Assembly: GCA_019119555.1 (NCBI GenBank)
Contig: DWWU01000019.1
Coordinates: forward strand, 1-64,000
Origin: Candidatus Fusicatenibacter intestinigallinarum
Lineage (GTDB): Bacteria; Bacillota; Clostridia; Lachnospirales; Lachnospiraceae
Length of the DNA: 64,000 nt
Direction: 5' to 3'
The notes under the pieces were generated by a model. The model did no database searches, was not told the origin of the DNA, and was given only the letters and a program-made list of their open reading frames with translations. A program made the position numbers and the translations under genes. Below are positions 53,565-61,066 of this stretch, piece by piece. Numbering within the stretch: position 1 is the stretch's first letter; the number at the start of each line of letters is the position of its first letter.

Positions 53565-53790
53565 ATGGAGGTGCCGGAGTCTGGTGGGACTCCGGCATTT
53601 GTGAAAAAGAAAGTGATGTATGTAAAGGAAATAACTTGGGTGGGAACAGCAATTCAGGAAATCATCAAATATGTGCCGGTCTGATGTCCGGCTGAACAAC
53701 TATCTGCCGTTCCTCTGTTGATATCTACAGTATAGACAGAAAATGTGTTCAGAATGTGTCGGAAGGATAAAGGATTTCTGAAGAGTAAAT
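53565..53790. repeat. Tandem unit B: promoter-like segment and hairpin
   Basis: Minus strand: direct repeats ACACATTCTGA and ACACATTTTCTG (53737-53760), TATACT (53729-53734), and a hairpin TGCCGGAGTC/GACTCCGGCA (53572-53597) without a T run. Same order as unit A, about 255 bp away. On the plus strand a 39-codon frame (53565-53684) ends in the hydrophobic/basic IQEIIKYVPV. Neither reading is proven. Confidence 0.45.
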
Positions 53791-53800
53791 GAAAAATTAT

Positions 53801-53828
53801 GTAACAGTTCAGCGGGCTGAACTGTCAC
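53801..53828. repeat. 28-bp solo palindrome with perfect 8-bp flanking duplication
   Basis: GTAACAGTTCAGCG joined to GGCTGAACTGTCAC. AAAATTAT at 53793-53800 and 53829-53836 are identical. Confidence 0.9.
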
Positions 53829-53882
53829 AAAATTATGAAAGCCTGCCGCCTGTCCGAGGTTTCCGTTCTGCTGCCGGCGGGT

Positions 53883-55274
53883 TTACTCTGTGCCGGAGAC
53901 CTCAGGTCCGGAGGAATCGGGCGGCTGTGTCAGCGGCAGCCGGAGTGTGAACTCGGTTCCGATGCCTTCCAGGCTTTGCACCTGGATATCGCCGTGGTGG
54001 GCGCGGACGATCCAGCGAACCAGCGGCAGCCCGAGTCCGGCGCCCTGGCGGCTGTCGGAGCGGGAGGGATCTGCCTGGTAAAAGCGCTCCCAGATATGAG
54101 GGAGATGCTCCTTCGAGATTCCGATTCCATTGTCTTTGACTGAAATGTTGGCGTATTCTCCGTCGACAGTCATCGTTACTTCGGTCCATCCGTGTTCCCG
54201 CCCATAGCGGATCGCATTGGTCAGGAGATTCTCGAACAGGCGGATCATCATGGTCTCATCGGCGGTCAGGAGAACGTCGGGAGCAAGGCTGGAACGAAGC
54301 TCAATCTGCTTTTCGGCGGCGCTTTCCTGCAGCTCCTCAAGAATAATGCCCAGCAGCTCGGTGAGATTTACCTGTTCAAAATGGAGCGGCTGGCGGTTCT
54401 GATCAGAGCGGGAGAGAAGGAGCAGCTGGGAGTTCATCTTGGCCATACCGTTTGCCCTGGCCTGTATGATTTCCAGTTCCTGACGAATTTCCTCCGGGAG
54501 ATTCTTTTGGTCCAGCAGATATTCACAGTGAGACAGAATTACCGCCACAGGCGTGCGCAGCTCATGAGACACATCGGAGGTGAATTGCCGCTCCCTCTGG
54601 AACGCGTTCTCCAGACTGGAAAGCATCTGATTGAAGCATTCCGCCAGCCGGCGAAATTCGTCTCTGCCGCGGGGCAGAGGAATCCTCTTGGAAAGATCAG
54701 AACCTTCCTGAATCTCCTGGACGGTTCTGATCATTGTGTTGACCGGACGCAGGGTTCTGCCGATAAACAGGTATCCGAAGACGGCGGCGAGAATCACCAG
54801 CGCAGGGAGAATGACCAGGGAGGACCGGAGCAGAATCTGCATACTCTGTTCTGCGTCTGTGACGGACAGGATGCCTCTCACGAACAGAGAGCCGTATCCG
54901 TCAATGGTGTGAACGGCGTCGAAGACGTACCATCGGGTACTGCCGTCGTTGATCGTCTGGAGGTTTCCGTCCTGGAAGGCAGGACGGGCGGAAAACGAGT
55001 AGGGCAGCCGCCCGTAGATAAATTTCCCGCTGGAATTGTAGACGGACATATAGATACCGTTGTCCACATCCATCAGGTTGGAATCGATGAACAGTTCCTG
55101 GCCGTTCCAGGAGATATCTTCCAGACTGTCATAGACGCGATTTTTTATCTGCTGCTGGACAGAGGAGAGAAGTTCGCTGCTGCTGATCGACAGAAGAATC
55201 GCCACAAGAAGGCTGACCAGCAGCGTCATGAAGCATGCATACAACAGGTTTAATTTCCATTTGACAGAACGCAA
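53883..55274 (-). CDS. Sensor histidine kinase
   Basis: A 463-residue membrane kinase: helices at ~8-33 and ~150-172 enclose an extracytoplasmic sensor; HAMP (~173-225); HisKA with phosphorylated His in DVSHELRTPVAVI near 243; ATPase N box NAIRYGR, G1 DNGIGIS, G2 GAGLGLPLVRW. It starts at a TTG one base after the regulator stop, with GGAGG inside the end of that gene. Partner of the response regulator; candidate targets are the PepSY gene and the tandem units downstream. Confidence 0.95.
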   Translation of the reverse strand: MRSVKWKLNLLYACFMTLLVSLLVAILLSISSSELLSSVQQQIKNRVYDSLEDISWNGQELFIDSNLMDVDNGIYMSVYNSSGKFIYGRLPYSFSARPAFQDGNLQTINDGSTRWYVFDAVHTIDGYGSLFVRGILSVTDAEQSMQILLRSSLVILPALVILAAVFGYLFIGRTLRPVNTMIRTVQEIQEGSDLSKRIPLPRGRDEFRRLAECFNQMLSSLENAFQRERQFTSDVSHELRTPVAVILSHCEYLLDQKNLPEEIRQELEIIQARANGMAKMNSQLLLLSRSDQNRQPLHFEQVNLTELLGIILEELQESAAEKQIELRSSLAPDVLLTADETMMIRLFENLLTNAIRYGREHGWTEVTMTVDGEYANISVKDNGIGISKEHLPHIWERFYQADPSRSDSRQGAGLGLPLVRWIVRAHHGDIQVQSLEGIGTEFTLRLPLTQPPDSSGPEVSGTE

Positions 55275-55275
55275 A

Positions 55276-55950
55276 CTACACCTCCGCTTTCAGAACGTAT
55301 CCGGCTCCGCGCACGGTGTGGATCAGTTTCGGCTCGAAATTCTGGTCCAGCTTTTTCCGGAGATAACGGATATAGACGTCGACGACGTTGGAGCCGCCGT
55401 AATAATCATAGTTCCAGATATGCTGTTCGATTTTTTCTCTGGACAGCACGATCCCCTGATTCAGAATCAGATAGCGCAGGACGGCGAATTCCTTGCTGGA
55501 CAGGGAGATTTCCGTGTCGCCGCGAAATACCCGGTGGGAATCCAGGTAGACGGTTAGGTTCGCGGCGCGGCAGACATTGTCGCTGGCTGAGGTGTGCTTT
55601 CTGAGCATGACGCGGATACGCGCCAGCAGTTCCTCAAAGGCAAACGGTTTCACCAGATAGTCGTCCGCGCCGGCGTCCAGTCCGACCACACGGTCTTCAA
55701 TGGTGTCGCGGGCCGTCAGAAGAAGCACGGGAACCCGGTTCCCGCCTGTGCGCAGCTCCCGGAGGACGGACAGACCGTCCTTTTTCGGCATCATGATATC
55801 AAGGATTACGGCGTCGTATTCCGCCATTTCCAGACAGGCCAGCGCTTCTTCCCCGTCCAGACATGCATCGACACTGTAAGAGTTTTCTTCCAGCCGCTTT
55901 TTCAGCAGACGGTTCAGATCTTTTTCATTTTCCGCAATTAAAATTCTCAT
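55276..55950 (-). CDS. OmpR-family response regulator
   Basis: A 224-residue regulator with a receiver domain (acidic pocket ENEKD, phospho-Asp in VILDIMMPKKDG near 51, Thr in LLLTARD, Lys in DYLVKPFAFEE) and a C-terminal winged helix (~125-224; LSSKEFAVLRYLILNQG, NVVDVYIRYLRKKLD, IHTVRGAGYVL). Earlier in-frame codons lack a ribosome site. It is coupled to the kinase. OmpR-like proteins bind tandem ~11-nt repeats, which are present at the PepSY promoter. Confidence 0.95.
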   Translation of the reverse strand: MRILIAENEKDLNRLLKKRLEENSYSVDACLDGEEALACLEMAEYDAVILDIMMPKKDGLSVLRELRTGGNRVPVLLLTARDTIEDRVVGLDAGADDYLVKPFAFEELLARIRVMLRKHTSASDNVCRAANLTVYLDSHRVFRGDTEISLSSKEFAVLRYLILNQGIVLSREKIEQHIWNYDYYGGSNVVDVYIRYLRKKLDQNFEPKLIHTVRGAGYVLKAEV

Positions 55951-56002
55951 AAGAAATCCCTTCTTTCTGCAATCGATCAGCCGGCTGAGCGGTTCCGGCT
56001 GA

Positions 56003-56926
56003 TTACATCCCCCGCTCCTTTGCCCAGCGGCTGATCTTCCGGTAAGCGGGAAGCTCCAGCCCGTATTCGTCGGCCAGACGGACGATCCGGTGTACCAGTC
56101 CGTCCATTTCGCTGGGACCGCCGTGCTGTACATCCCGCTGCATGGAGGTTGTGGAGTCGTCGTCCAGCCCTTCGAGAATCTTCAGGTTTCGCTCACCGAG
56201 ATCTTCTTCGAACGTAATTCCCATGGCGTGTCCCAGCGTTTCGATTTCGTGAACCAGCTCGAGGAAAAGGTCCTGTGCTTCCCCTGGATGCTTGAAGGCG
56301 CCTCCGGTCTGATCCAGATAAATGCCTGCTGCTCCGATGGGAGAAACATAGCTGAATTTTGTCAGGGCTTCTTTCTGTATCTCATCGGTGAAGGCGGCGT
56401 CAATGCCTGCTTCACGAAGGTCACGCTCCACCTGGACGGCCAGCGATTCCAGGCGGCGCGCCTGTCCTTTGCGGTATCCGAAAAATACCCGGAAAATCGG
56501 GCTGGGCTGAACGACAATGCCCGGCGTTTCGATCATACTGTAGATATAGATACAGCCGTCCAGGATGACCGGACCCGGACAGGATGCTTCCAGAATGCCG
56601 CCCGTGCCGAAGACGTTGAGAATCGGGATCACCAGCGTGTTTTCCGAGGCGGTGCGGCGGATAAACGGAATCACCTCCTCCAGAGAATAGAATTTTACGC
56701 AGACAAAGATTACGTCCGGAGAATCGGAGTATTCCTCCATCGTACAGGCCTTTACGGAACGGATCTGCCGCTCGCCAAGGCTGCAGCTTTTCAGAATCAG
56801 ACCGTTTCTGCGGATTTCATCCAGATGTCTGTTTCGGGCGATCAGCGTTACATCGTGCCCCTGTTCCGCGAGAAAACCTCCCAGACATCCTCCTGTTCCG
56901 CCTGCGCCAACCACAACATATTTCAT
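56003..56926 (-). CDS. Ketopantoate reductase family oxidoreductase
   Basis: A 307-residue PanE/ApbA-like NAD(P)H enzyme: Rossmann start MKYVVVGAGGTGGCLGGFLA, and C-terminal domain with KFSYVSPIGAAG and the catalytic-region MQRDVQHGGPSEMDGLVHRIVRLA (two parts), the usual Lys being in EALTKFS. PanE reduces 2-dehydropantoate for CoA synthesis, but paralogues act on other 2-keto acids and no pan genes are adjacent. It lies 53 nt upstream of the two-component genes and may share their transcript. Confidence 0.85.
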   Translation of the reverse strand: MKYVVVGAGGTGGCLGGFLAEQGHDVTLIARNRHLDEIRRNGLILKSCSLGERQIRSVKACTMEEYSDSPDVIFVCVKFYSLEEVIPFIRRTASENTLVIPILNVFGTGGILEASCPGPVILDGCIYIYSMIETPGIVVQPSPIFRVFFGYRKGQARRLESLAVQVERDLREAGIDAAFTDEIQKEALTKFSYVSPIGAAGIYLDQTGGAFKHPGEAQDLFLELVHEIETLGHAMGITFEEDLGERNLKILEGLDDDSTTSMQRDVQHGGPSEMDGLVHRIVRLADEYGLELPAYRKISRWAKERGM

Positions 56927-57025
56927 AACTGATATCCTCCTGAGTTTTCTTAAAAGTCATAGTTTCATTATACCGTTCTGCCCGGAGAACAACAAGCCCC
57001 AGCCGCGTATTTTCGAATGGAAGCT

Positions 57026-57158
57026 GTTACAGTTCAGCCAGGTCTGTGCATTTACTGCACAGACCGTATGAAAACGCAGAGCCTGCGGGCATCCGGCCCA
57101 TCGCGAAGCGATTTTCAATGGCCGGATGCAGTAACAGTTCAGCTGGCTGAACTGTTAC
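57026..57158 (+). mobile_element. Full-length MITE-like element, copy 3 (best preserved)
   Basis: 133 bp with terminal inverted repeats GTTACAGTTCAGCCAG and CTGGCTGAACTGTTAC (one mismatch). Inside: GGTCTGTGCATTTACTGC hairpin and the CATCCGGCCCATCGCGAAGC hairpin. The last 28 bp (57131-57158) form a complete palindrome whose left half repeats the left end directly. Perfect 8-bp flanks TGGAAGCT at 57018-57025 and 57159-57166. Confidence 0.92.
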
Positions 57159-57261
57159 TGGAAGCTTGACTTGCAGTGGGAGTTATAAGATAATTATTGA
57201 GAACGGTCGGCAGGCTGTACCGTTACACATAATAAAAGGCACCAGAAAGGAATCCGCGAAA

Positions 57262-57498
57262 ATGAGACTGGAAAAAACGCAGAAGTATCTGAAAGAACAT
57301 GATTATCCTTATCGCTATACGGAAGAGGATGGAATGGGGAGTATTGATTTTGAGCACCGCGGTCTGAAATACCATATCTGGGAGTTTCAGGATGGGGAGA
57401 TCCGGGGTGTGGAGACGAATCTGAGAACCAGCGGACGGTCGGAAGACCTGACCGGGGATTACGAAGAGGAGATGATTGAAATCCTGAAAACCTGGTGA
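57262..57498 (+). CDS. Small conserved-looking protein, function unknown
   Basis: A 78-residue soluble acidic protein with alternating charged and aromatic positions (GSIDFEHRGLKYHIWEFQDGEIRGVET, seen as strands). No membrane segment, cysteine pair or known motif. AAAGGA lies ~10 nt before the ATG. Codon use is like its neighbours, so I accept it as a gene. It stands alone between a MITE copy and tRNA-Glu. I do not recognise the family. Confidence 0.65.
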   Translation: MRLEKTQKYLKEHDYPYRYTEEDGMGSIDFEHRGLKYHIWEFQDGEIRGVETNLRTSGRSEDLTGDYEEEMIEILKTW

Positions 57499-57626
57499 GA
57501 TGCTTCCGGGGGAGAAAGAAAGGATAGGAACCGGGTATTCGGAGTGTTCCGGGACCCGGTGAGGAATGGCGGAAATTGCCGCAAAAATTTTATTTTCAAA
57601 AAAATTTAAAAAATTTAAAAAAGTAC

Positions 57627-57655
57627 TTGCATTTTTGCTCGGGATCGTGTATTAT
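57627..57655 (+). promoter_or_regulatory. Promoter of tRNA-Glu
   Basis: TTGCAT, 17-nt spacer, TATTAT, after an A/T-rich stretch that resembles an UP element; the tRNA starts 15 nt later. Confidence 0.85.
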
Positions 57656-57670
57656 AACACATGTCGATAC

Positions 57671-57742
57671 GGTCAATTGGTCAAGCGGTTAAGACGCCGC
57701 CCTCTCACGGCGGAAACAGGGGTTCGATTCCCCTATTGACTG
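57671..57742 (+). tRNA. tRNA-Glu (CTC)
   Basis: 72 nt. Acceptor GGTCAAT/ATTGACT with discriminator G, D-arm TTGGTCAAGCGGTTAA, anticodon loop CTCTCAC between CCGCC and GGCGG (anticodon CTC), T-arm CAGGGGTTCGATTCCCCT. CCA is not encoded. Confidence 0.96.
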
Positions 57743-57748
57743 TTGGAA

Positions 57749-57777
57749 AGACGCCTGAAAGTCAGGCGTCTTTTTTG
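57749..57777 (+). terminator. Terminator of tRNA-Glu
   Basis: AGACGCCTGA / TCAGGCGTCT stem with a 3-nt loop and six T. Confidence 0.92.
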
Positions 57778-57779
57778 TA

Positions 57780-57895
57780 TAACAGGAAACTGCGTTCCCT
57801 GTTATATAAAAACGCTCCGCGGGATGCGCACTCGCGCGAAATCTGTCGCTAAAGCGACCGCGCTCGGCGCGAGAGTTCCGCGAGCGGAACTCTTT
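57780..57895. repeat. Cluster of GC-rich palindromes after tRNA-Glu
   Basis: Contains AACAGGGAACGC-type hairpin, GTCGCTAAAGCGAC, the pair CTCGCGC / GCGCGAG, and a perfect AGAGTTCCG-CGAG-CGGAACTCT hairpin. It resembles a REP-like element, but only one copy is present in this window. No gene seen. Confidence 0.5.
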
Positions 57896-57927
57896 GTTCT
57901 GCAACAGGAAAATAAAATCAAGGCACC

Positions 57928-57956
57928 TTGACATTTTGGGAAAATTGTGCTAATTT
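57928..57956 (+). promoter_or_regulatory. Promoter directly before the small hairpin RNA
   Basis: Perfect TTGACA, 17-nt spacer, TAATTT; the predicted start is at about 57962. Confidence 0.65.
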
Positions 57957-57959
57957 ATA

Positions 57960-58021
57960 AAAAGAACAGCGTGTAGCGATGAGCGTAAAACCAGCTCATT
58001 TCTGCACGCTGTTCTTTTTTT
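57960..58021 (+). ncRNA. Candidate ~60-nt hairpin RNA
   Basis: AAGAACAGCGTG pairs with CACGCTGTTCTT; the interior holds a second small stem GAGC/GCTC with loop GTAAAACCA and an internal bulge region. The transcript ends in seven T, so promoter, RNA and terminator follow within ~95 bp with no coding frame. It could be a free-standing sRNA, a decoy, or merely a promoter-terminator pair. I do not recognise the class. Confidence 0.45.
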
Positions 58022-58118
58022 GGAGAAAATTCCGGATTTCTCTGAAAAAAAGGAACTCCGTGCGGAAGAGGCGCCGGTACATGCGGGATCCCGTGCCGGT
58101 GCACTGTGCAGGAAATTC

Positions 58119-58146
58119 ATAGCAATTCAGTTGACTGAGCTGCTAC
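58119..58146. repeat. Degraded 28-bp solo palindrome, 8-bp flanking repeat
   Basis: ATAGCAATTCAGTT joined to GACTGAGCTGCTAC. Flanks GGAAATTC and GGAAATCC match at 7 of 8. Confidence 0.65.
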
Positions 58147-58239
58147 GGAAATCCGCAGGCAGAGTCGGTTGGAGCCTGCCGGGATCTTTTTTCCTGCGGT
58201 CTTTGGCAGGCTCTGATGATTTGGAATCAGGAGGTAAAG

Positions 58240-59671
58240 ATGTTGGAAGAGAAAGCAAATAATTTTCTTGCAACCGAAAAGATCGGGAGACTGATGCGAA
58301 AGTACTCTGTACCATGTATTCTTTCACTGGTGGTGGCAGCTCTTTACAACATTGTGGACCAGATCTTTATTGCAAATGCAGATTACCTGGGCTCGTACGG
58401 CAACGCAGCCAATACGGTCGTGTTTCCTCTTACGGTCGTAGCGCTGTCGATCGCGGTCATGATCGGAGACGGCTGCTGCGCCTTTGTGAGTATCAGCCTC
58501 GGAGCAGGAAAAAAAAGAAGACGCACATCGCAGCATCGGAAACGCCATTGTACTGTGTATCATCTGCAGTATTATTCTGACTGCGGTTTATCTGATTTTC
58601 ATGGAACCGCTGCTGACGATGTTCGGCGGAAAGGTCAATGAGGAAACCTATCAGTGCGCGAGAGAATACTTTTTCTGGATAGCCCTCGGCGTTCCTTTCT
58701 ATATGTTCGGCCAGGCGGTCAATCCGATCATACGATCGGACGGAAGCCCGGGATTTGCCATGTTTGCCACTGTCGTCGGCGCTGTCGCCAATATTATTCT
58801 GGATCCGATCTTTATTTTTCCGATGCGGATGGGCATGATGGGAGCGGCGGTTGCGACCGTAATCGGACAGATTCTTACGGCGGTTCTTTCTGTCTGGTAT
58901 CTGGTTCATATGAAGGCGGTAAAGCTGGAAAAGGGAAGTTTCGGACTCTGGGGAAAACTGATGAAACGATTCCTGGCTCTGGGAATCACAAGCTTTCTGT
59001 CTCAGATTTCTCTGGTTATTTCCATGGCGGCAGTGCAGAATATGTGTACCAGATATGGCGCGCTGGATGAGATTTTCGGTCAGGCGGAATATACGCAGAT
59101 TCCTCTGGCGGTTCTCGGAATTGTCATGAAGTTTTTCCAGATCGCGATCTCGATCGCAGTGGGCATGGCGGCAGGATGTATTCCTGTTGTCGGATACAAC
59201 ATCGGAGCGGGACGAAAAGACAGGGCAAGACAGCTTTTTACCTATCTGCTTTTCACGGAGGCTGCCGTGGGTGCGGCTGCAACGATTATCGTGGAATTCT
59301 TCCCGGCTCAGCTGATCGGCATTTTCGGCGCGGGCAACGAAAGCGTATATTACACGGAATTTGCGGTGAAGAGTTTCCGGATCTATCTGTGCATGATGAT
59401 TCTTGCAATGGTAAACAAAGGAACCTTTATCTATCTGCAGGCCCTGGGCAAAGCAGTGGCTTCCGCAGTGATTTCGCTGGCGCGTGAAATCGTTTTTGGT
59501 GTGGCTTTGCCGATCATTCTTCCGATATTCTTCGGGCTGGACGGAGTTCTGTATTCCTTCCCGGCCGCAGATATTATCACATTTGTCATTGCGGCTTTCA
59601 TGATCCGGTGGACATATAAACAGCTGAGCAACGGCCTGTGCGAAGGAGGAAAATCAGAAAAACAGCAGTAA
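58240..59671 (+). pseudogene. MATE family efflux transporter, frameshifted in an A8 tract
   Basis: Two frames together make one ~12-helix MATE pump (Na+ or H+ driven drug/metabolite exporter). The first frame runs from the ATG after AGGAGG (58240) through SLGAG; the second covers MEPLLTMFGG to the end. The break is at 58509-58516, a run of eight A: with seven A the reading continues KKEDAHRSIGNAIVLCII into the second frame. It could be a real mutation, a phase-variable tract, transcriptional slippage restoring the protein, or a sequencing error. The rest of the sequence is intact, with no decay, so the shift is recent or tolerated. Confidence 0.85.
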
Positions 59672-59677
59672 ATTTCT

Positions 59678-59726
59678 GCGGAAGCCTGATCGGAGGATCT
59701 GATCCGATCAGGCTTCCGCATTTTTA
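59678..59726 (+). terminator. Terminator of the MATE gene
   Basis: Perfect 16-bp stem GCGGAAGCCTGATCGG / CCGATCAGGCTTCCGC followed by ATTTTTAT. Confidence 0.92.
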
Positions 59727-59754
59727 TCCGGCCGTTTGCCGCAGGGCAGCCGCC

Positions 59755-59812
59755 GCAGAGTTGCATCTGCTCCGCCATGAAAAATCGTCTCGCGATGGGC
59801 CAGATGTCCACA
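59755..59812 (-). repeat. Inverted relic of the MITE-like element (second hairpin)
   Basis: On the minus strand CATCTGGCCCATCGCG followed by GACGATTTTTCATGGC matches the CATCCGGCCCATCGCGAAGC hairpin with several changes. Confidence 0.6.
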
Positions 59813-59850
59813 GACTCTGTTTTTCCGGCTCTGTTTGTGGTAGAATAATA

Positions 59851-59878
59851 GTTACAGTTCAGCGGGCTGAACTGTTAT
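59851..59878. repeat. 28-bp solo palindrome with perfect 8-bp flanking duplication
   Basis: GTTACAGTTCAGCG joined to GGCTGAACTGTTAT. GAATAATA at 59843-59850 and 59879-59886 are identical. It lies in the 5' region of the dipeptidase gene. Confidence 0.9.
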
Positions 59879-60011
59879 GAATAATAGAAGTTTCTGAAAA
59901 GACAGATGAGAACGGCTGGCGCGGCGCGTACATCGGGGAGGAGAAAAGTCTGGAAGTAAACTTCCGAATCAACTCTGATGACAAAGCCGATGCGTCAGGA
60001 GGGAGGAAAGA

Positions 60012-60965
60012 ATGAATATCATTGATTTTCACTGTGATACGCTTACAATGCTGAAACCGGAAGAAGAGAGTTTTGAGAAAAACAGCCATATGGTGGATCT
60101 GGAGCGCCTGGAACAGGCGGGGGTTCGGGTGCAGTGCTGCGCGGCGTTTGTGCCCACCGGCATGTTTCCGCCGGAGGTGAGAGACCAGAAGAGTATGGAA
60201 GCGTTTCTGAGAGTTCAGAAAGTGTGGAAGTCGGTTATCAGCCGGTATCCGGATCGCCTGCTGCCGGTGCGGAGTTCGGAGGAGATGGAGCGATGTTTCC
60301 GGGAGAAAAAGACAGGACTTTTGCTGACTATCGAGGACGGGGGCGTCTGCGGGCAGGATCTTTCCAATGTGCAGAAGGTTTTTGATCTGGGGGTGCGTCT
60401 GATCACTCTGACCTGGAATTATGAAAATGCATTTGGAATTCCCAACGGAAATGAGGGCGGTCTGAAACCGCTGGGAATTGAGGCGGTGGAGGAGATGAAT
60501 CGTCTTGGTATTCTTGTGGATGTCTCCCATTTGTCCGACGATGGTTTCTGGGATGTGCAAAAGCACAGCAAACGGCCGTTCCTGGCCTCCCATTCCAATG
60601 CCCGTGCGGTTACCGACCATCAGAGAAACCTTACGGACGATATGATCCGTGCGGTCGCGCAGGCCGGCGGTGTGATCGGCCTGAACTTTGCGCCTGCGTT
60701 TCTGGGCGGAGAGGAGGAAAGCCGTGTCAGCGATATGGTGCGCCATGTTCTGCATATCCGGGAAAAGGGAGGCGCGGAGGTTCTGGCGCTGGGCAGTGAT
60801 TTTGACGGGATCAGAGGAAAGCTGGAGATCGATGGCCCGGACAAGTTTGAACTTCTTTGGGAAGCGCTCTGCAGAGCGGGGCTTTCCGAAACGGAGCTGG
60901 AAGGCATGTGGCACGGAAACGGGGAGCGGCTTCTGGCGGACGTTCTTCCCGGCAGTTGTGTGTGA
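60012..60965 (+). CDS. Membrane-dipeptidase family (M19) peptidase
   Basis: A 317-residue zinc dipeptidase-like TIM barrel. Metal ligands: DFHCDT near 5-10, the Glu in LLTIEDGG near 103, His in VDVSHLSDDGFWD near 176 and in ASHSNARAVTDHQRNLTD near 197-214; GSDFDGI near 262 is the last signature. Despite the family name it has no signal or anchor. It hydrolyses dipeptides, possibly D-amino-acid-containing ones. GGAGGAA precedes the ATG. Confidence 0.93.
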   Translation: MNIIDFHCDTLTMLKPEEESFEKNSHMVDLERLEQAGVRVQCCAAFVPTGMFPPEVRDQKSMEAFLRVQKVWKSVISRYPDRLLPVRSSEEMERCFREKKTGLLLTIEDGGVCGQDLSNVQKVFDLGVRLITLTWNYENAFGIPNGNEGGLKPLGIEAVEEMNRLGILVDVSHLSDDGFWDVQKHSKRPFLASHSNARAVTDHQRNLTDDMIRAVAQAGGVIGLNFAPAFLGGEEESRVSDMVRHVLHIREKGGAEVLALGSDFDGIRGKLEIDGPDKFELLWEALCRAGLSETELEGMWHGNGERLLADVLPGSCV

Positions 60966-61066
60966 GAGACCGTCCGGTCAGCCGAAGGGCTGTGTGTATG
61001 AATTTACAGATTCCGGAAAGAATATCCCAAAGATTCAGACAGACGCCGGGAAAAGGAGGAAAACAG

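Noticed and set aside
55966..56000. Possible further solo palindrome near the response regulator start
   Set aside because: It has CAGCCGGCTG-like symmetry, but ends and flanks do not match the element well enough.
57183..57224. Possible solo palindrome ending CCGTTAC before the small gene
   Set aside because: The left half is not recognisable and the flanking 8-mers differ.
60857..61066. N-terminal extension of the PPK2 gene
   Set aside because: It overlaps the dipeptidase gene; AAGGAGG stands directly before the ATG at 61067.
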